DNA of 64,000 nucleotides, from NCBI GenBank assembly GCA_914767715.1, contig OU612073.1, positions 15,686,001 to 15,750,000 on the forward strand, read 5' to 3'. Shown one piece after another: positions 48,306 through 60,132 of the stretch; within the stretch, counting starts at the first letter, position 1; each line of letters opens with the position of its first letter. Below the pieces are notes generated by a model. The model had not been told where the DNA came from and ran no database searches. It saw only the letters and a program-made list of their open reading frames with translations. This DNA comes from Membranipora membranacea. Lineage: Eukaryota > Bryozoa > Gymnolaemata > Cheilostomatida > Membraniporidae. The translations under genes were made by a program, and so were the position numbers.

Positions 48306-48446
48306 TTAGGTCCGCCGAGTCAATACGTTTAATGCAGACGCAAAGCCAGGACCTTCATGTCGAATTTGGAGGCCGAAAGCCGAGATGTTGGCATAGCCTT
48401 CGACCTTCTGATATGAGGCTAAGGTTGACCCACTGAAGTCCTCAGT
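48306..48446 (-). CDS. candidate terminal exon, unknown minus-strand gene
   Basis: After an acceptor (GTGCTATAG ending 48447) 46 codons are open to a TAA at 48306-48308. The peptide (EDFSGSTLASYQKVEGYANI, then SAFGLQIRHEGPGFASALNV) has a protein-like composition. The acceptor's pyrimidine tract is poor and no upstream exon was found. Confidence 0.3.
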   Translation of the reverse strand, partial: TEDFSGSTLASYQKVEGYANISAFGLQIRHEGPGFASALNVLTRRT

Positions 48447-49335
48447 CTATAGCACAACGCATTATGCAATATACACATCAGCTTCAGGTTAAAGCCACTT
48501 AAAACTCCCTGCCGACAATACCATGAAGAAAGGAGTTGACGAAATGATTATGTACGCCTTCAGGAAGTTTTGAGTGGCAATATTATCTTTTCGAAATTAA
48601 TGGTAGTGTCAGTGATGTGAATGAAGTACACACCACACACTGAGAAATGTCAGTCACCCAGCAGGGATATTCCAGTTAGTTCACATGACCATCAGGCCAC
48701 ATGACCACTGGAGAACGACACAGCAGACAAGGAAGACTGTGTGTCTGTCTGCCGGCACCAACCAACAAATCCCCAATCTATAAACCTTACAGTGAGGGCA
48801 GAAGTCCACCCTCTGTATACTTAACACAAGAGCCTGGTTTTACCTGCCTTGTAATGCTGATATTATCTCCCTTTTATTTAGTTATCCATGCTGATTATTG
48901 CTTTTCTAAAACAAAAGAGAGGCACATTAATGTGAGCAACATTGATTCTCTGTCTCAACCCATGGTATTTTTTAATCTAAATTCAGTCTTATCTATTAGA
49001 AGATTTTTAGTTCTTGATTAAAGTATACTTCAGACATTCATGTATTTAGGAGGGCTAGGTACATAAAAAAAGCCCCTATGATCTAACAAAAAATCGCCAT
49101 CTTAGTAGATCTCCTACATGCAATTGTTCCTATTCAATTCAGTGCTTGTGAGAATGTGTGGATTTTTATAAGTGTGATAGAAAATTAGTAAATTAGTAAG
49201 AGGTTGAGACAGATTGCTGATGGCAAACCTTCAAAGTGAGGGCATGTCAGTTGCACCGGCTACCAACACTGACAACAAAGTCCGGTCACTTACATTTATT
49301 AGACCAACACGAAGCAATGCAACAAGGCCTGTTAA

Positions 49336-49776
49336 CAGGGGTGTATCCATAGGTAGGGCCAGGGCCCTACCACTTTTTCGGGAGGTCAATGTTGAAAAAC
49401 CTCCTAAAATTGCACATTGACTCTATTTATGTTTGCCAATAGCAGGTGCTCAGGTGCCCCCTTTAGTGCTATGGCCTGCCTCAAAAGATACCTTTGGGCC
49501 TATCTTGCATGTTCTAAATTGGTTGCAGAGAGGTATTGAGCATGTCAAAGTTCAATGTTGGCAAGTTGCTCACACAAAACTAGTATTACTATTATTAAAC
49601 CTAATCATGGACAAGACAACATTTTCTTGTCAATTTTCTTCTCCAAAGGGCGGAAATGCCTTAGAACAGACTCTCTGGGAGGCCCCCCATACCCCTTAGC
49701 GGGAAAGCGCTACAGCGCCCCTCCCGCACCCACCTCGCATTGCCCTACCACTTCAAAACTCATGGATACAGCCCTG
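49336..49776. mobile_element. non-autonomous hAT-like DNA transposon, 441 bp
   Basis: The element begins CAGGGGTGTATCCAT and ends ATGGATACAGCCCTG, imperfect terminal inverted repeats of about 15 bp with the CAGGG start usual for hAT. It is flanked by an exact 8-bp duplication, CCTGTTAA, at 49328-49335 and 49777-49784, the target length of hAT. Subterminal GGGCCCTACCAC and its inverse pair as well. The interior frames (for example 49433-49699) have no transposase motif, so it needs a transposase in trans. Confidence 0.9.
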
Positions 49777-49784
49777 CCTGTTAA

Positions 49785-51560
49785 TCTATGCATGCAGAAC
49801 TAAAACATTTATAGATAAATTCAATTATTTAAAATTCTGATGGAAAAAGTGGTCAGCCAAAGCTTTAGATGCATAACACTAGGGTCCATTATCCAGGTTT
49901 CTTATCCCAAGACCATATTGACAAGGCTATAGGTAATATGCGGGGACAGGATAAGCATATTCATGTACATCTAGATAGCACATACAGTATCCATCACCAC
50001 TAAGATCAATGTGTAGAGACTTATTTAGAGCACTTACAGATATGGAAAAAGACCTAAATAAAACAATGCAAACAGGTGTCAGAACCTGATAATAAAGAGG
50101 CATCACTTTGCCTGCTAAATCGAGGCCCTGGCAGGTGAGGTTTGGTGCTACAAGTTGTTCACTATTATGAATCACTGGTCTCAGAAGGCCTCGTGGCTAT
50201 AGGCAGCAAGGCTGACGGTTTTCATACTAGTATTAGTATGAAAACCCTCGAGCCTCGCACAGAATTTGAGAAAGCCTTGCTTCCTTATATTTCATCCATG
50301 TGAAGGGCCCAGAGCTTCACCAAATTGTAAAGCCAAATACCCAAACACCGGCGGGAGAGAGATTTATAACCAGTGCAGGGTACCGCCCTCTGATATCATC
50401 CGTCTGTAGAAGACGCGTCAGTCCACACACTTCTGATGCAGACCAGCTTTCCACCACTGTGTGTGCGAGAATAGATTGACGCCAAAATCAGAAACAATTA
50501 CCACTAACAAAATGAGGGAGACTACCTCACACAGTGATGGTCGAGGACAGATTTTTCATTATTAACGTCACTCGCGAGTGAAGTCGATAAACTGTCATAA
50601 CTCTTAACTCTCTTTATTGCCCAGCCAGTTGAATAGCCAGATCTCGCATTCTAGCCAAGGTGGTGTCAATAAGAAGAGTCATGTATTAACCATCCACCCC
50701 GTCAAACTCATCCAATATCAAGTCCTGATTTCCACCAAAGAGATATTTTGACTCAATTGACTGGGTACCTGGTTAATATCCTTTGTCTGATGGTAACAAG
50801 CCCCAAGAACATGATATAAAACCAAGTTTCACCTGCCTCATTGTAAGGATATTAGCTGATCTGTATGCCATCTGCTTGTATCTTCCTCTGTCCGACTAGG
50901 TGGCATCAACTAACTTTGAAGTTCTCTGCAAAATAACAAAGCACAACATATTATACGGATTAGTAGAAATTAGCCAAGAAACTTGGGTCAATGTGCCTAG
51001 GCCATGAAATCAGGTATGTCAAGCAATACATATGTTTGGAAAGTATTTATGGACGTGATGATAGTTATCTGAGTAATTGTACATATATGCACACTTACTC
51101 AGAGGCATGCTAGTAGTAGGTGTTTTTATATGATGATCATTTGTTTTGTGTTCTACATATAGCATTACTCTTTTCAAGCACATTAGATTCCATGAATACC
51201 CCAATACCGTTGGCAATAACCATACGCATCCAATACAAACCAGAACATTATTGATTACAGAGTTTTTCCGTAATAAATATAGCTTACCCACCAAGTTTAG
51301 TTGACTGCGCAGTACTGCTAAATGAATAAATACCTTATGTTAGCAGAAGTATTGACATTGTCAAGAAAATAACGATCATCCCATCATGCTGACCTCATTT
51401 CAAGCTACGTTGTCTGCGAAAAAAGAAGAAAAGCAATCAGTCTTTGGGTTAGACTGAGTTGGTGTCATATTGACATTAGACAGTGTGGGTGCCACAGATC
51501 CCTCCCTTGATCTTGTTGGGGGATCATGCATGGTGGTTAAACTTCAACAGTGGCCCACAT
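49785..51560. other. no gene recognised
   Basis: Contains a perfect hairpin at 50217-50246 and nothing else I can support. Confidence 0.5.
50217..50246. repeat. hairpin, 13-bp arms and 4-nt loop
   Basis: GGTTTTCATACTA and TAGTATGAAAACC flank GTAT. Confidence 0.9.
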
Positions 51561-51757
51561 TTCAGTACATTATGGGTAGTTTCTGTACATTTCGGTACGT
51601 TATCCGTAGTTTCTGTACATATCGGTACATTATTTGTAGTTTCTGTAAATTTCGGTACGTTATCCGTAGTTTCTGTACATTTCGGTACGTTATCCGTAGT
51701 TTCTGTACATATCGGTACATTATTTGTAGTTTCTGTACATTTCGGTACATTTTGGGC
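51561..51757. repeat. 30-bp tandem array, about 6.5 units
   Basis: Units of the type GTAGTTTCTGTACATTTCGG plus TACGTTATCC differ by a few bases, with an alternation of TACGTTATCC and TACATTATTT halves that suggests a 60- or 90-bp higher-order unit. Because 30 is divisible by 3, the array is open in several frames on both strands; these are not genes. No spacers, so not a CRISPR. Confidence 0.95.
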
Positions 51758-52880
51758 TCAGTATTTCGAGTTCAAGTGTTCAGTGTTAGTTTGAGTGAGA
51801 GCGATACAATTTGTATACAGGTTTCTTTTTCGTGAAAAAGGCACTGATTCCTTCAGTCCATCAAATGCTCACATAAAGTGGACATCGGGAGCAGCATGCC
51901 GTTTTTGTTCTTCCACTAATACACACAAGATTTAACAAACTAGCCCAACCAGGGAATGCCAACTTCTTACTAACCAACCAGCGGACAGTCATGACACTCA
52001 CTTATGACTGAGAGCTTCCTAGCTAGTAGGTAACTGGTGTATGGTCCTAGTCGGTGCGCTTATTAAATCCCACTGTATTAAAAGTTCTTGTGATGATGGT
52101 TTGTAGGTTCTTGATGATTATTTCAGTAGGTCTTAGGTGAATTGGTACTGTCACACCCATGGTGGTGTTTGGGTAGCCAGTTTAGTGTGAGATGTTGGTT
52201 GTCGGTGGCCGATGATGGTCTTGGCCAGCTTAACAGTTAGATGTTATTAATGATGTTTTGCCGCTTTCTTAACAATCGGTGGTCTGTTATTCATTTCTTA
52301 GAAGTTTGTATGTTAGTATGACACCAACCTGTGAGCACAGCAGCAGTTAAAGATATGGTGACTTCTGGCGGCTACTGGAAAGAGGCACATTCAATCAACC
52401 CTAAAACTGGAAAAAATCAAAGTGTTACTGGGACAGCAAATTAATTTATTTACAAGTCTGTCGGTCTTCATTGGGTACCAATCTCCGTAACGAACCTTTT
52501 GAGGATGTTTTTTTTTATTTAGACCCAGGTAATTCTGCATATAACGGGCTTTGTTGCAGCGATTTAGTATTTAAACAGATGAGAAAATCCATTATTGATG
52601 ATCAAAAAAATTAAAGTAAGCGGAGAGAGCTGATAATAAAAAGAAAAAATGTGAAATTAAAGAATAAGTTGTCAACTACTTATTGATCCAGTAGTGAATG
52701 TAAGGGTACTGGTCTTGTCTGAGGCTTAGATATTGTTTTTAAAACTTGACCTATTCCTGCCAGCTGCTTTAGGATAAATAAATGGTACTAAAAGAGAGCT
52801 CACCACACACTCTGCTTGTGCCATCCATTTATATAGAGAGAGGAACATTCAAAGTGAAATCTAGAAGTATGGCTAACAAC
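51758..52880. other. no gene recognised
   Basis: Spacer between the 30-bp array and the first copy of the tandem gene-family repeats. No exon-like stretch with paired splice signals. Confidence 0.45.
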
Positions 52881-52889
52881 TCACTTCAC

Positions 52890-53345
52890 TTTATGATTGT
52901 ATCATCTGCAAATAGAAATAAAAAACAAGGTCAGCCATATAAATGACTGAGTGGGTTAGTTACTCTGGTGTGCAGATTGTTGACACAAATCTCATCAGAT
53001 TCCTCTAAATCAGGTTTATGGCAGCATCTTAAGGATTGCGGCGGTAATGTAAGCAGGCGCCCCAGAGCCTGCTTTTTAGAGTTATAGTTTTAAGAGTTGA
53101 GTTATAGTTTGAGTTAGAGTTATAGTTTATAGGTTTATAGGTTTAAGTTGAGTCATAGTTTTTGTCTCGACTGAGAATTTAGGGGCGGCTGATTCCATCA
53201 ATTCGCTGACACCGCAGTTATCAGCGTATATCAGGGTCAGCATGTTGCTTCAATCACGCTCACGAATGCACGAGATATCGAGGTTAGCCCAGCAGTGGGG
53301 GTTTGATAATAGTCACCGCCGGTGCATCGCCCCAACACCCCCTTA
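52890..53345 (-). repeat. tandem-family block, leftmost copy (no intact exons)
   Basis: Shares with the other copies the intron-end segment (branch-point CTGAC plus pyrimidine tract ending TTTGCAG, 52890-52945), the GCAGGCGCCCCAGAGCCTGC hairpin (53055-53075) and the conserved block GGGCGATGCACCGGCGGTGA...GAATCAGCCGCCCC (53185-53330). The exon expected after the acceptor has diverged beyond recognition. The region continues as shared sequence to about 53710. Confidence 0.75.
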
Positions 53346-53914
53346 GCTAGTTAGGTTCAGTAGAATTGTCAGTAGATTGATACTTTGAAACCTGATATTA
53401 TTTTGAAGCTCTTCCCAGCATTTCTCTCGACTGACAGACAATTGAGAAAAGTGACGAGATGAACATGAAAATACTTTCAGATCCTACAATATCAATCATG
53501 TGACAACTTCAGTATAAGATGGTTTGAGTTACGAAGTGAAAGGTGCCTGCTTCTAATATCCAGATATTATCAATCAACTGTAAGTGGGAGTAACACCCAC
53601 CTGTGTAATGTGTATTCATCACATCTCAGCTGCTTCTTTTAGTGAGCCCATCACATCACTGAAAAAAAAGGGAAACAATTGATTGTTTCGGACACAAGTG
53701 AGCAACTCAATTCCTCTTTACAAATAATACAAGGATAAAGTCAGTCATGGTGACTGAGTGGGTATGTTAATCAATTCTTGTTGAGGCGCTTTATGTATAT
53801 GTATGTGTATATATATGGATAAGCATATTCAGTGGAATTTAATTGTTTGTCATCTGAGTTGTGCAATTTACACGAATATATTCGGATATTTGAAGTCATC
53901 ACCACGCAGCTTGC

Positions 53915-54764
53915 TTAATATATGGCATCAAGCAAACTATTGCTAGTGCTTAGCGCTCCCAGCCTTCCTTCAAATGGGAGCTTCACACCGCTAATTCCAC
54001 CAATTGCTGATGTGCACACATCATCAGCTATCTTCGGGGTAGCATGGTGTGTAAATCGCACTGATTAAAAAAAAATTGAAGCATATTTGCTTACTAGTCT
54101 GTGTTCCTCTCGGAGCTTCGACACTATGGTCTCTCTTCTCAAAGATTTCTTTTTCTTTTTTCCCCCATGCTCCCCCAGGAAACTGAACATATGTCCAGCA
54201 TAGAGCTGAGGCAGTCCCCGTCAAGTGAGCACCCGTCACTACTGACGGGGACCATCTCACTATACTGCGCCGGTACATAGACGGTTAAGTTGAGTTCCCG
54301 AGTAGACAAGCTCTTGTATAGAGTCAGCAAAGACCGACAAAATAACAACCGTACTCCATATGATGAGCCTGTCCTAAGAGTAATGCACCCGAAAGAATCA
54401 ACTATCATACCCACCTTACAACATGATCCGTCACTCTGAGTGAGTCTAGACACCACAGCGGACAGGGATAACGCGAGTTTGTGGCCGAAGCAGCTGTGGT
54501 TTCCACATCTACAAAAAATAGCAAGGTTATAAGCAGATGTACATGGGCTAGATTCTAACTTTGATGGCAGACAACTTCAAAGATCTAATGATGGCATGAG
54601 AGTTGGAAGCATTATTATTTCAAAGTTATTTTCATACTTGTGATAGTGAAAGGCATAGACAGTAAATATGCAACTTCTCACCTGAAATTTGGTGCTGGTT
54701 ATTCTGTTTACGGATATCATTAAGGTTGCAAGTCTTGTCAATTCCAATGAATGATTTGTATCGT
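53915..54764 (-). CDS. tandem gene-family copy B, four recognised exons
   Basis: Exons 54764-54682 (83 nt), 54508-54415 (94), 54373-54261 (113) and 54060-53915 (146) all have good donor and acceptor signals (acceptors TTTTCTTCAG, ATTTTTTGTAG, ACTCTTAG, AATCAG; donors GTGAGA, GTGGGT, GTGAGA) and join without a stop, ending in TAA. The first listed exon enters in phase 2, so at least one upstream exon is missing. The product of these exons is about 144 residues: RYKSFIGIDKTCNLNDIRKQ at the start, SRYPCPLWCLDSLRVTDHVV in the middle, KIADDVCTSAIGGISGVKLP near the end. No known domain. Compared with copy D (60133-60984), exon lengths are identical and differences are mostly synonymous, so the frame is under protein-level constraint. 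Confidence 0.65.
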
Positions 54765-54789
54765 CTGAAGAAAATAAAACAAAACGCGG

Positions 54790-55190
54790 TCAGCCATATA
54801 AATGACTGAGTGGGTTTGTTACTCTGGTGTGCAGATTGCTGACACAAATCTCATCAGATTTCTCTAAATCAGATTTATGGCAGCATCTTAAAGATTGCGG
54901 CGGTAATGTAAGCAGGCGCCCCAGAGCCTGCTTTTTAGAGTTATAGTTTTAAGAGTTGAGTTATAGTTTTAAGAGTTGAGTTATGGTTTTTGTCTCGATT
55001 GAGAATGGAGGGGCGGCTGATTCCATCAATTCGCTGACACCGCAGTTATCAGCGTATATCAGGGTCAGCATGTTGCTTCAATCACGCTCACGAGTGCACG
55101 AGATATCGAGGTTAGCCCAGCAGTGGGGGTTCGATAATAGTCACCGCCGGTGCATCGCCCAAACACCCCCTTAGCTTGTTACGTTCAGTA
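54790..55190 (-). repeat. conserved upstream block of copy B
   Basis: Contains the same intron end, GCAGGCGCC hairpin and GGGCGATGCACCGGCGGTGA...CCGCCCC block found upstream of every family copy, almost unchanged. A short frame on the minus strand (MLTLIYADNCGVSELMESAA) is kept in four copies and could be part of the missing first exon, but no donor of the right phase follows. Related sequence extends to about 55530. Confidence 0.7.
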
Positions 55191-55530
55191 GAATTGTCAG
55201 TAGAACGATACCTTAGAATCTGAAAGCGTTCTGAAGCCCTTTCCATCATTTTTTACAACTGACAGACAGTTGAGAAAAGTGATGAGATGAACATCAAAAT
55301 ACTATCAACAATATCAATCTACAGGACAACTTCAGTATAAGATGGTCTGAGTTACGAAGTGAAAGGTGCCTGCTTCTAATATCCAGATTTTATCAATCAG
55401 CTGTAAGTGGGAGTAACACCCACCTGTTTAATGTGTTCTCTGTGTTCAACGTATCTGAGCTGTTACTTTTAGTGAGCCAATCACAACACTGAAAAAAAAA
55501 GGAAATAATGATTGTTTCGGTCACAACTGA

Positions 55531-56230
55531 GTATTGAGAGTGAATCTGCAATGTTACTTTGATGGTACCTATCCTAACTTCTTAAAAAAAAAAACCAGAT
55601 ATATAATAGTATTGCGGATCAACTGCTAGCATTACAAAATTATAAACAGCCTTACAAGTCTTCTCAACTAAGTGCTGCCATACGGTACCGAGATATCGAT
55701 AGTATTATGCAAAGCGCAGATGTTGGGAAACTATATCGGGCACACAAACGACACATATTGTTGCAGGATGCAATAATGTGAACAACTAAACAAACTATCA
55801 TGTTGATGCAACAGTTAGGTAAAAGAAACAATGTGTAGTGGTTTTCCTGAATGTACAAAGACATTGTCTTCGTTCAGGTTCTAAACATGATTTTTGTTTG
55901 CAAATGTCGCTGCTAGTTGTCCATAAATGAACTCATTAACGCACTCAACCCACGGAACACATAACCTAAGTACACCAATAAATGGAGAAATTTGAAAAAG
56001 CAAGCTTAAGGTTGTGGCATGAAAATCTGTAAGGGCAAAAATCTCATTTAGTTTTAGGCAATAGAATCATAAAATTGTAAGAGCTCCCACACACAATTTA
56101 GTTTAAAATATAGCAGCTTTGTTCTCATGAGTTGAATGGTTATAACTAAGCATTGAACTCAAAGCTTTAGTGTGTCACATGCATTTTACCAACTCATATC
56201 AAAATAATAATGATCATCTGTAGCTTTATG
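55531..56230. other. diverged copy of 59030-59830, no exon recognised
   Basis: This spacer aligns loosely with the spacer left of copy D (shared CAGCCT(T/C)ACAAGTCTTCTC and AGCTTTAGTGTGTCACATG segments), so it belongs to the tandem unit. I see no coding exon in it. Confidence 0.5.
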
Positions 56231-56425
56231 CATCTGTGTACCTCTGGACAAATAATACAGGGAGAAAGTCAGTCATGGTGACTGAGTGGATACGTTAGTT
56301 CATTCTTGTCAAGGTACAAATGTATATGTTTATGTATAGGCAGTGTAATTTAATTGTTTGTCATCTGAGTTGTGCAATTTACACGAATATACTGGATTAT
56401 TTGAAGTCATCACCGTGCAGCTTGC

Positions 56426-56950
56426 TTAATATATGGCATCAAGCAAGCTATTGCTAGTGCTTAGCGCTTCCAGCCTTCCTTCAAATGAGAGTTTCACACC
56501 GCTAATTCCACCAATTGCTGAGGTGCACACAACATCAGCTATCTGTGGGGTGGCCTGGTGTACAAATTGCACTGATTAAAAGAGCATATTTGCCTGCTTG
56601 TCTTGTTTCTTTCCAGAGCTACTGACCTTACGGTCAATCTTCCCTCCGAATGCTCCCCCGGGAAATCAAACATATGTCCAGCGCAGAGCTAAGCAGGCGC
56701 CCCAGAGCCTGCTTTTTAGAGTTATAGTTTTAAGAGTTGAGTTATAGTTTTTGTCTCGATTGAGAATGGAGGGGCGACTGATTCCATCAATTCGCTGACA
56801 CCGCAGTTATCAGCGTATATCAGGGTCAGCATGTTGCTTCAATCACGCTCACGAGTGCACGAGATATCGAGGTTAGCCCAGCAGTGGAGATTCAATAATA
56901 GTCACCGCCGGTGCATCGCCCCAACACCCCCTTAGCTTGTTAGGTTCAGT
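56426..56950 (-). pseudogene. tandem gene-family copy C, internally deleted
   Basis: Only the last exon (56571-56426, 146 nt, same acceptor and TAA) is intact; it differs from copies B and D by several amino-acid changes (for example PQIADVVCTS and KLSFEGRLEAL) but keeps its frame. The exons before it are gone: intron sequence just upstream of the last exon joins directly to the GCAGGCGCC hairpin block at 56690. The conserved block continues to about 56930. Confidence 0.7.
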
Positions 56951-58061
56951 AGAATTGTCAGTGGTTCGATACCTTAGAAACTGACAGTGTTCTGAAATCC
57001 ACCCCATCATTTTTCAAAACTGACAGATAGTTGAGAAGAGCGATGAGATGAACATCAAAATACTTTCAGATCCCACAATATCAATCTACGTGACAACTTC
57101 AGTATATGATGGTTTGAGTTACGAAGTGAAAGGTGCCTGCTTCTAATATCCAGATATTATCAATCAGCAGTAAATGGGAGTAACACCCACCTGTGTAATG
57201 TGTATTCAACAAATCTCGGCTGCTTTTTTTAGTGAACCAATCACGTCACTGAAAAAAAGGAGCAAAACATGATTGGTTCGGACACAAGTTAGTATTGAGA
57301 GTGACTATGCTATATTACTTCTTTGTGCTGTCATATTTCTTAGCAGTAGCTACAGTTAGGCTGGCACAGATATGTGAGTAAAACTCTTGATACAAATTAT
57401 CAGGTATCGTTGAGATTTAATAAATAAAACAAAAGACCAACAAGAGCGGATACAGAACTGAAATTGTGTGAAATAGCAAACTAACAACAGATTTCTCTGA
57501 CATGTGACAACTCTCTAAATATAATTTTATCAGATAGCTAAGAGAATAAGATTAGGTTGGTGCTTCACAAATGATGAGTGAAAGAGCACACTGAAAACTT
57601 TATAATCCAGAGTAAAGATGCTTTGCTGTCACAAGTTTTAACCAAGTATTGTAATTCATAACAGTGAATAAACTGTACTAACTTTACTCCTTATACTGCT
57701 AAATGAATAATAAAGGGAGAAAGTCAGTCTTGATGACTGAGTGGGTATGATAATTCATTCTTTTATCACCAAACTTTAAAGCAACAATGTATACTTAAAT
57801 GTTTATCCTTTTTATGAAATATTTATCACCAACAGTGACAAACATTTTTTTACTAAAAATCTTCGTTCATTCTTCAACCATTAAACCATGTGTTTATATG
57901 GTTATGTCCAGAACTAACAACAAATATTAATATCCCAGTAATAACAACGAACTATCTCTCTCAAATCAAAAAGTCCTTCATTGGGTTGCCCGTTAACATA
58001 TACATATGTCATCAGGTATACAACCCATTCAACAAACAGACCCTAACCAAAACGACAGTTC

Positions 58062-58770
58062 TGATTAAAACGAGCTGTAGAATATTGAGTGCGTACATGA
58101 ACCGGCTATCTTTCCGCTATTTCCGCCAATCTCCCATGTGCGCACATCACCAGAAATCTTTGGAGCAGCGGGTTGGGCAGCCACCTTGCGGATATTTGAA
58201 TGGTTAAGACCTAACTCTAGATTCTAACCATTAGTTTTTTTTCGTTCTTTGACCGCAAGGTTCCAACATACAACATAACTACTATTTCCTCTCAATGGAA
58301 AATTTTTTTTCCCCTAACGCCTCCCCAGGAATTGTACATTATGTCCAGTGTGGAAACGAGACAGAACACCCTCAGATAAAGCACCCGTTACTGAAGGAGG
58401 ACTGTCTCAGTGTACAATGTACGACACCGGTACATAGGCAGTTATGTCAATTTCCTGAGTAGACAAGCTCATGTTATGGATTCAGCAAAAAACCGACAAA
58501 ATAACAACCGTACTCCATACAAAGAGCTTGTCGTGATCATAACAGACCTGAAAGTATCAACTACCATACCCACCTCATTAACTGAGCCTCCTCATTTGAC
58601 GAATCTGAACATTATAGCTGACTGTAATAATGGGAGTTTGAGGAAGTTGTAGTCTTGGTAGTGTAATTTCCAGATCTATAATAAAAATAGATCCGCTAAA
58701 AATAATGGATGAGAATGCAAGTAGCAGGCTGGTCTCCATGTGTGAGATAGCAGAACACTTTCTAATCACA
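58062..58770 (-). pseudogene. older, diverged gene-family copy
   Basis: Segments recognisably related to exons 2, 3 and 4 of copies B/D occur in the same order. Exon 3 keeps the pattern LSTQEIDITAYVPV against LSTRELNLTVYVPA, which supports that reading frame; it is then interrupted by a stop. Exon 2 (after TTATTATAG at about 58683) runs to a stop before its donor. Exon 4 (PKISGDVRTWEIGGNSGKIA) remains open to TAA near 58062. Best read as a decaying paralogue. Confidence 0.5.
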
Positions 58771-59194
58771 AATATTACACCTAAACTCAGTAAGAGTATG
58801 ACACTGACTGAAGAACTTTTTGCTTACAACAAGCACTGCCCTACTTTTTCTTATCACTGTGAGTATAGTTACCCTTTCCTATACAGACTTTTCTCAAAAT
58901 ATAACAGTTAGCTTCTTAGAAATACTCCGCATATCGCAGAGGTTGGATCCACAACACAGGCTCCTTACCTTGTCATCTTCATCGATCAACAGTAAATGTG
59001 AATAACACCCACTAGCTGGGTGTGTGGGACTCTGTATTCTGTACTACTGTGACCAATTCTCTAGTAACCCAGCAGTGTTTCTGAATAATAAAACACCAGA
59101 AATATAATAGTTTAAAGCACAAACTGCTAGCATTTAAAATTATCAACAGCCTCACAAGTCTTCTCAATAATGCGCTGCCATACAGTACCAATAT

Positions 59195-59263
59195 TAGCCT
59201 TGTCACGCGGCCAAGGTTTTGGTTTTTGCAAAACCAATAAACCGTTGCCGCGTGACAAGGCTA
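59195..59263. mobile_element. 69-bp hairpin transposon with 10-bp target duplication
   Basis: Perfect terminal inverted repeats TAGCCTTGTCACGCGGC, then inner complementary arms (CAA/GGTTTTGGTTT with AAACCAATAAACCGTTG) around a TTGC loop. Flanked by GTACCAATAT at 59185-59194 and 59264-59273. A target duplication of 9-10 bp is more typical of Mutator-like elements than of hAT or Tc1. A diverged copy is at 47000-47049. Confidence 0.9.
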
Positions 59264-59929
59264 GTACCAATATATCAGTAGCTTTATACAGAGCTCGGCT
59301 GGTGAGAACTATAAATGGCACACAAGTGACTTAAATTGTTACACAATGCAATACTATGACGACCAAAAAACTATCATATTGATGCCACAACTGATCAAAT
59401 AAAAAATCAAGTGTAGTGGTTGTCTCGAATTTACAAAGACAGTATCTTTGTTCAGTTTATAACCATAGTTTTGGCTGGATTTATCGGTAAGCAAGTTCCT
59501 GTTTCTGAATGTCGCTGCTAGTTGTGCATAAATAATTGACTCGTTAACTCACTCAACACACACAACACATCAAAAAAGTACTCCGATTAATTGAGTAATT
59601 TGAAAAACCAAGATTTGGGTTGAAGCATGCAAGTCTGTAAGAGCAAAATCTCACTTAGTGGCAATGGTATCATGAATTATGAGATAGCGCTCACACACAA
59701 TTTGGTTTAGAATATAGCAGCTTTGCTGCAACAAGTTGAATATTATATCAAAGTGAAATCCTAAGCTTTAGTGTGTCACATGTATTTTACCAACTCATAT
59801 AGAAATAATAATGATCATCTGTAGACTTTATTTACCTGAGCACCTCAATTCCTCTTTACAAATAATACAAGGAGAAAGTCAGTCATGGTGACTGAGTGGA
59901 TATGTTAGTTCATTCTTATCAAGGTGCTT

Positions 59930-59931
<2 letters not shown>

Positions 59932-60025
<94 letters not shown>

Positions 60026-60035
60026 AATGTATATG
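59932..60035. repeat. (GTATAT)n microsatellite
   Basis: About 16 uninterrupted or nearly uninterrupted ATGTAT units. The corresponding site in copy B (53790-53820) has only three or four, so it is a recent expansion. The Thr-Tyr repeat frame on the minus strand is an artefact of it. Confidence 0.95.
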
Positions 60036-60132
60036 GATAAGCATATTCAGTGGAATTTAATTGTTTGTCATCTGAGTTGTGCAATTTACACCAATATATT
60101 CTGATATTTGAAGTCATCACCACGCAGCTTGC

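Noticed and set aside
49433-49803. Protein gene inside the 49.3-49.8 kb region
   Set aside because: Frames fall within a non-autonomous hAT-like element and show no transposase motif.
51561-51757. CRISPR array
   Set aside because: Units are contiguous without spacers and the window is eukaryotic.
59929-60123. Thr-Tyr repeat protein
   Set aside because: Translation of a hexanucleotide microsatellite whose length differs from the duplicate copy.
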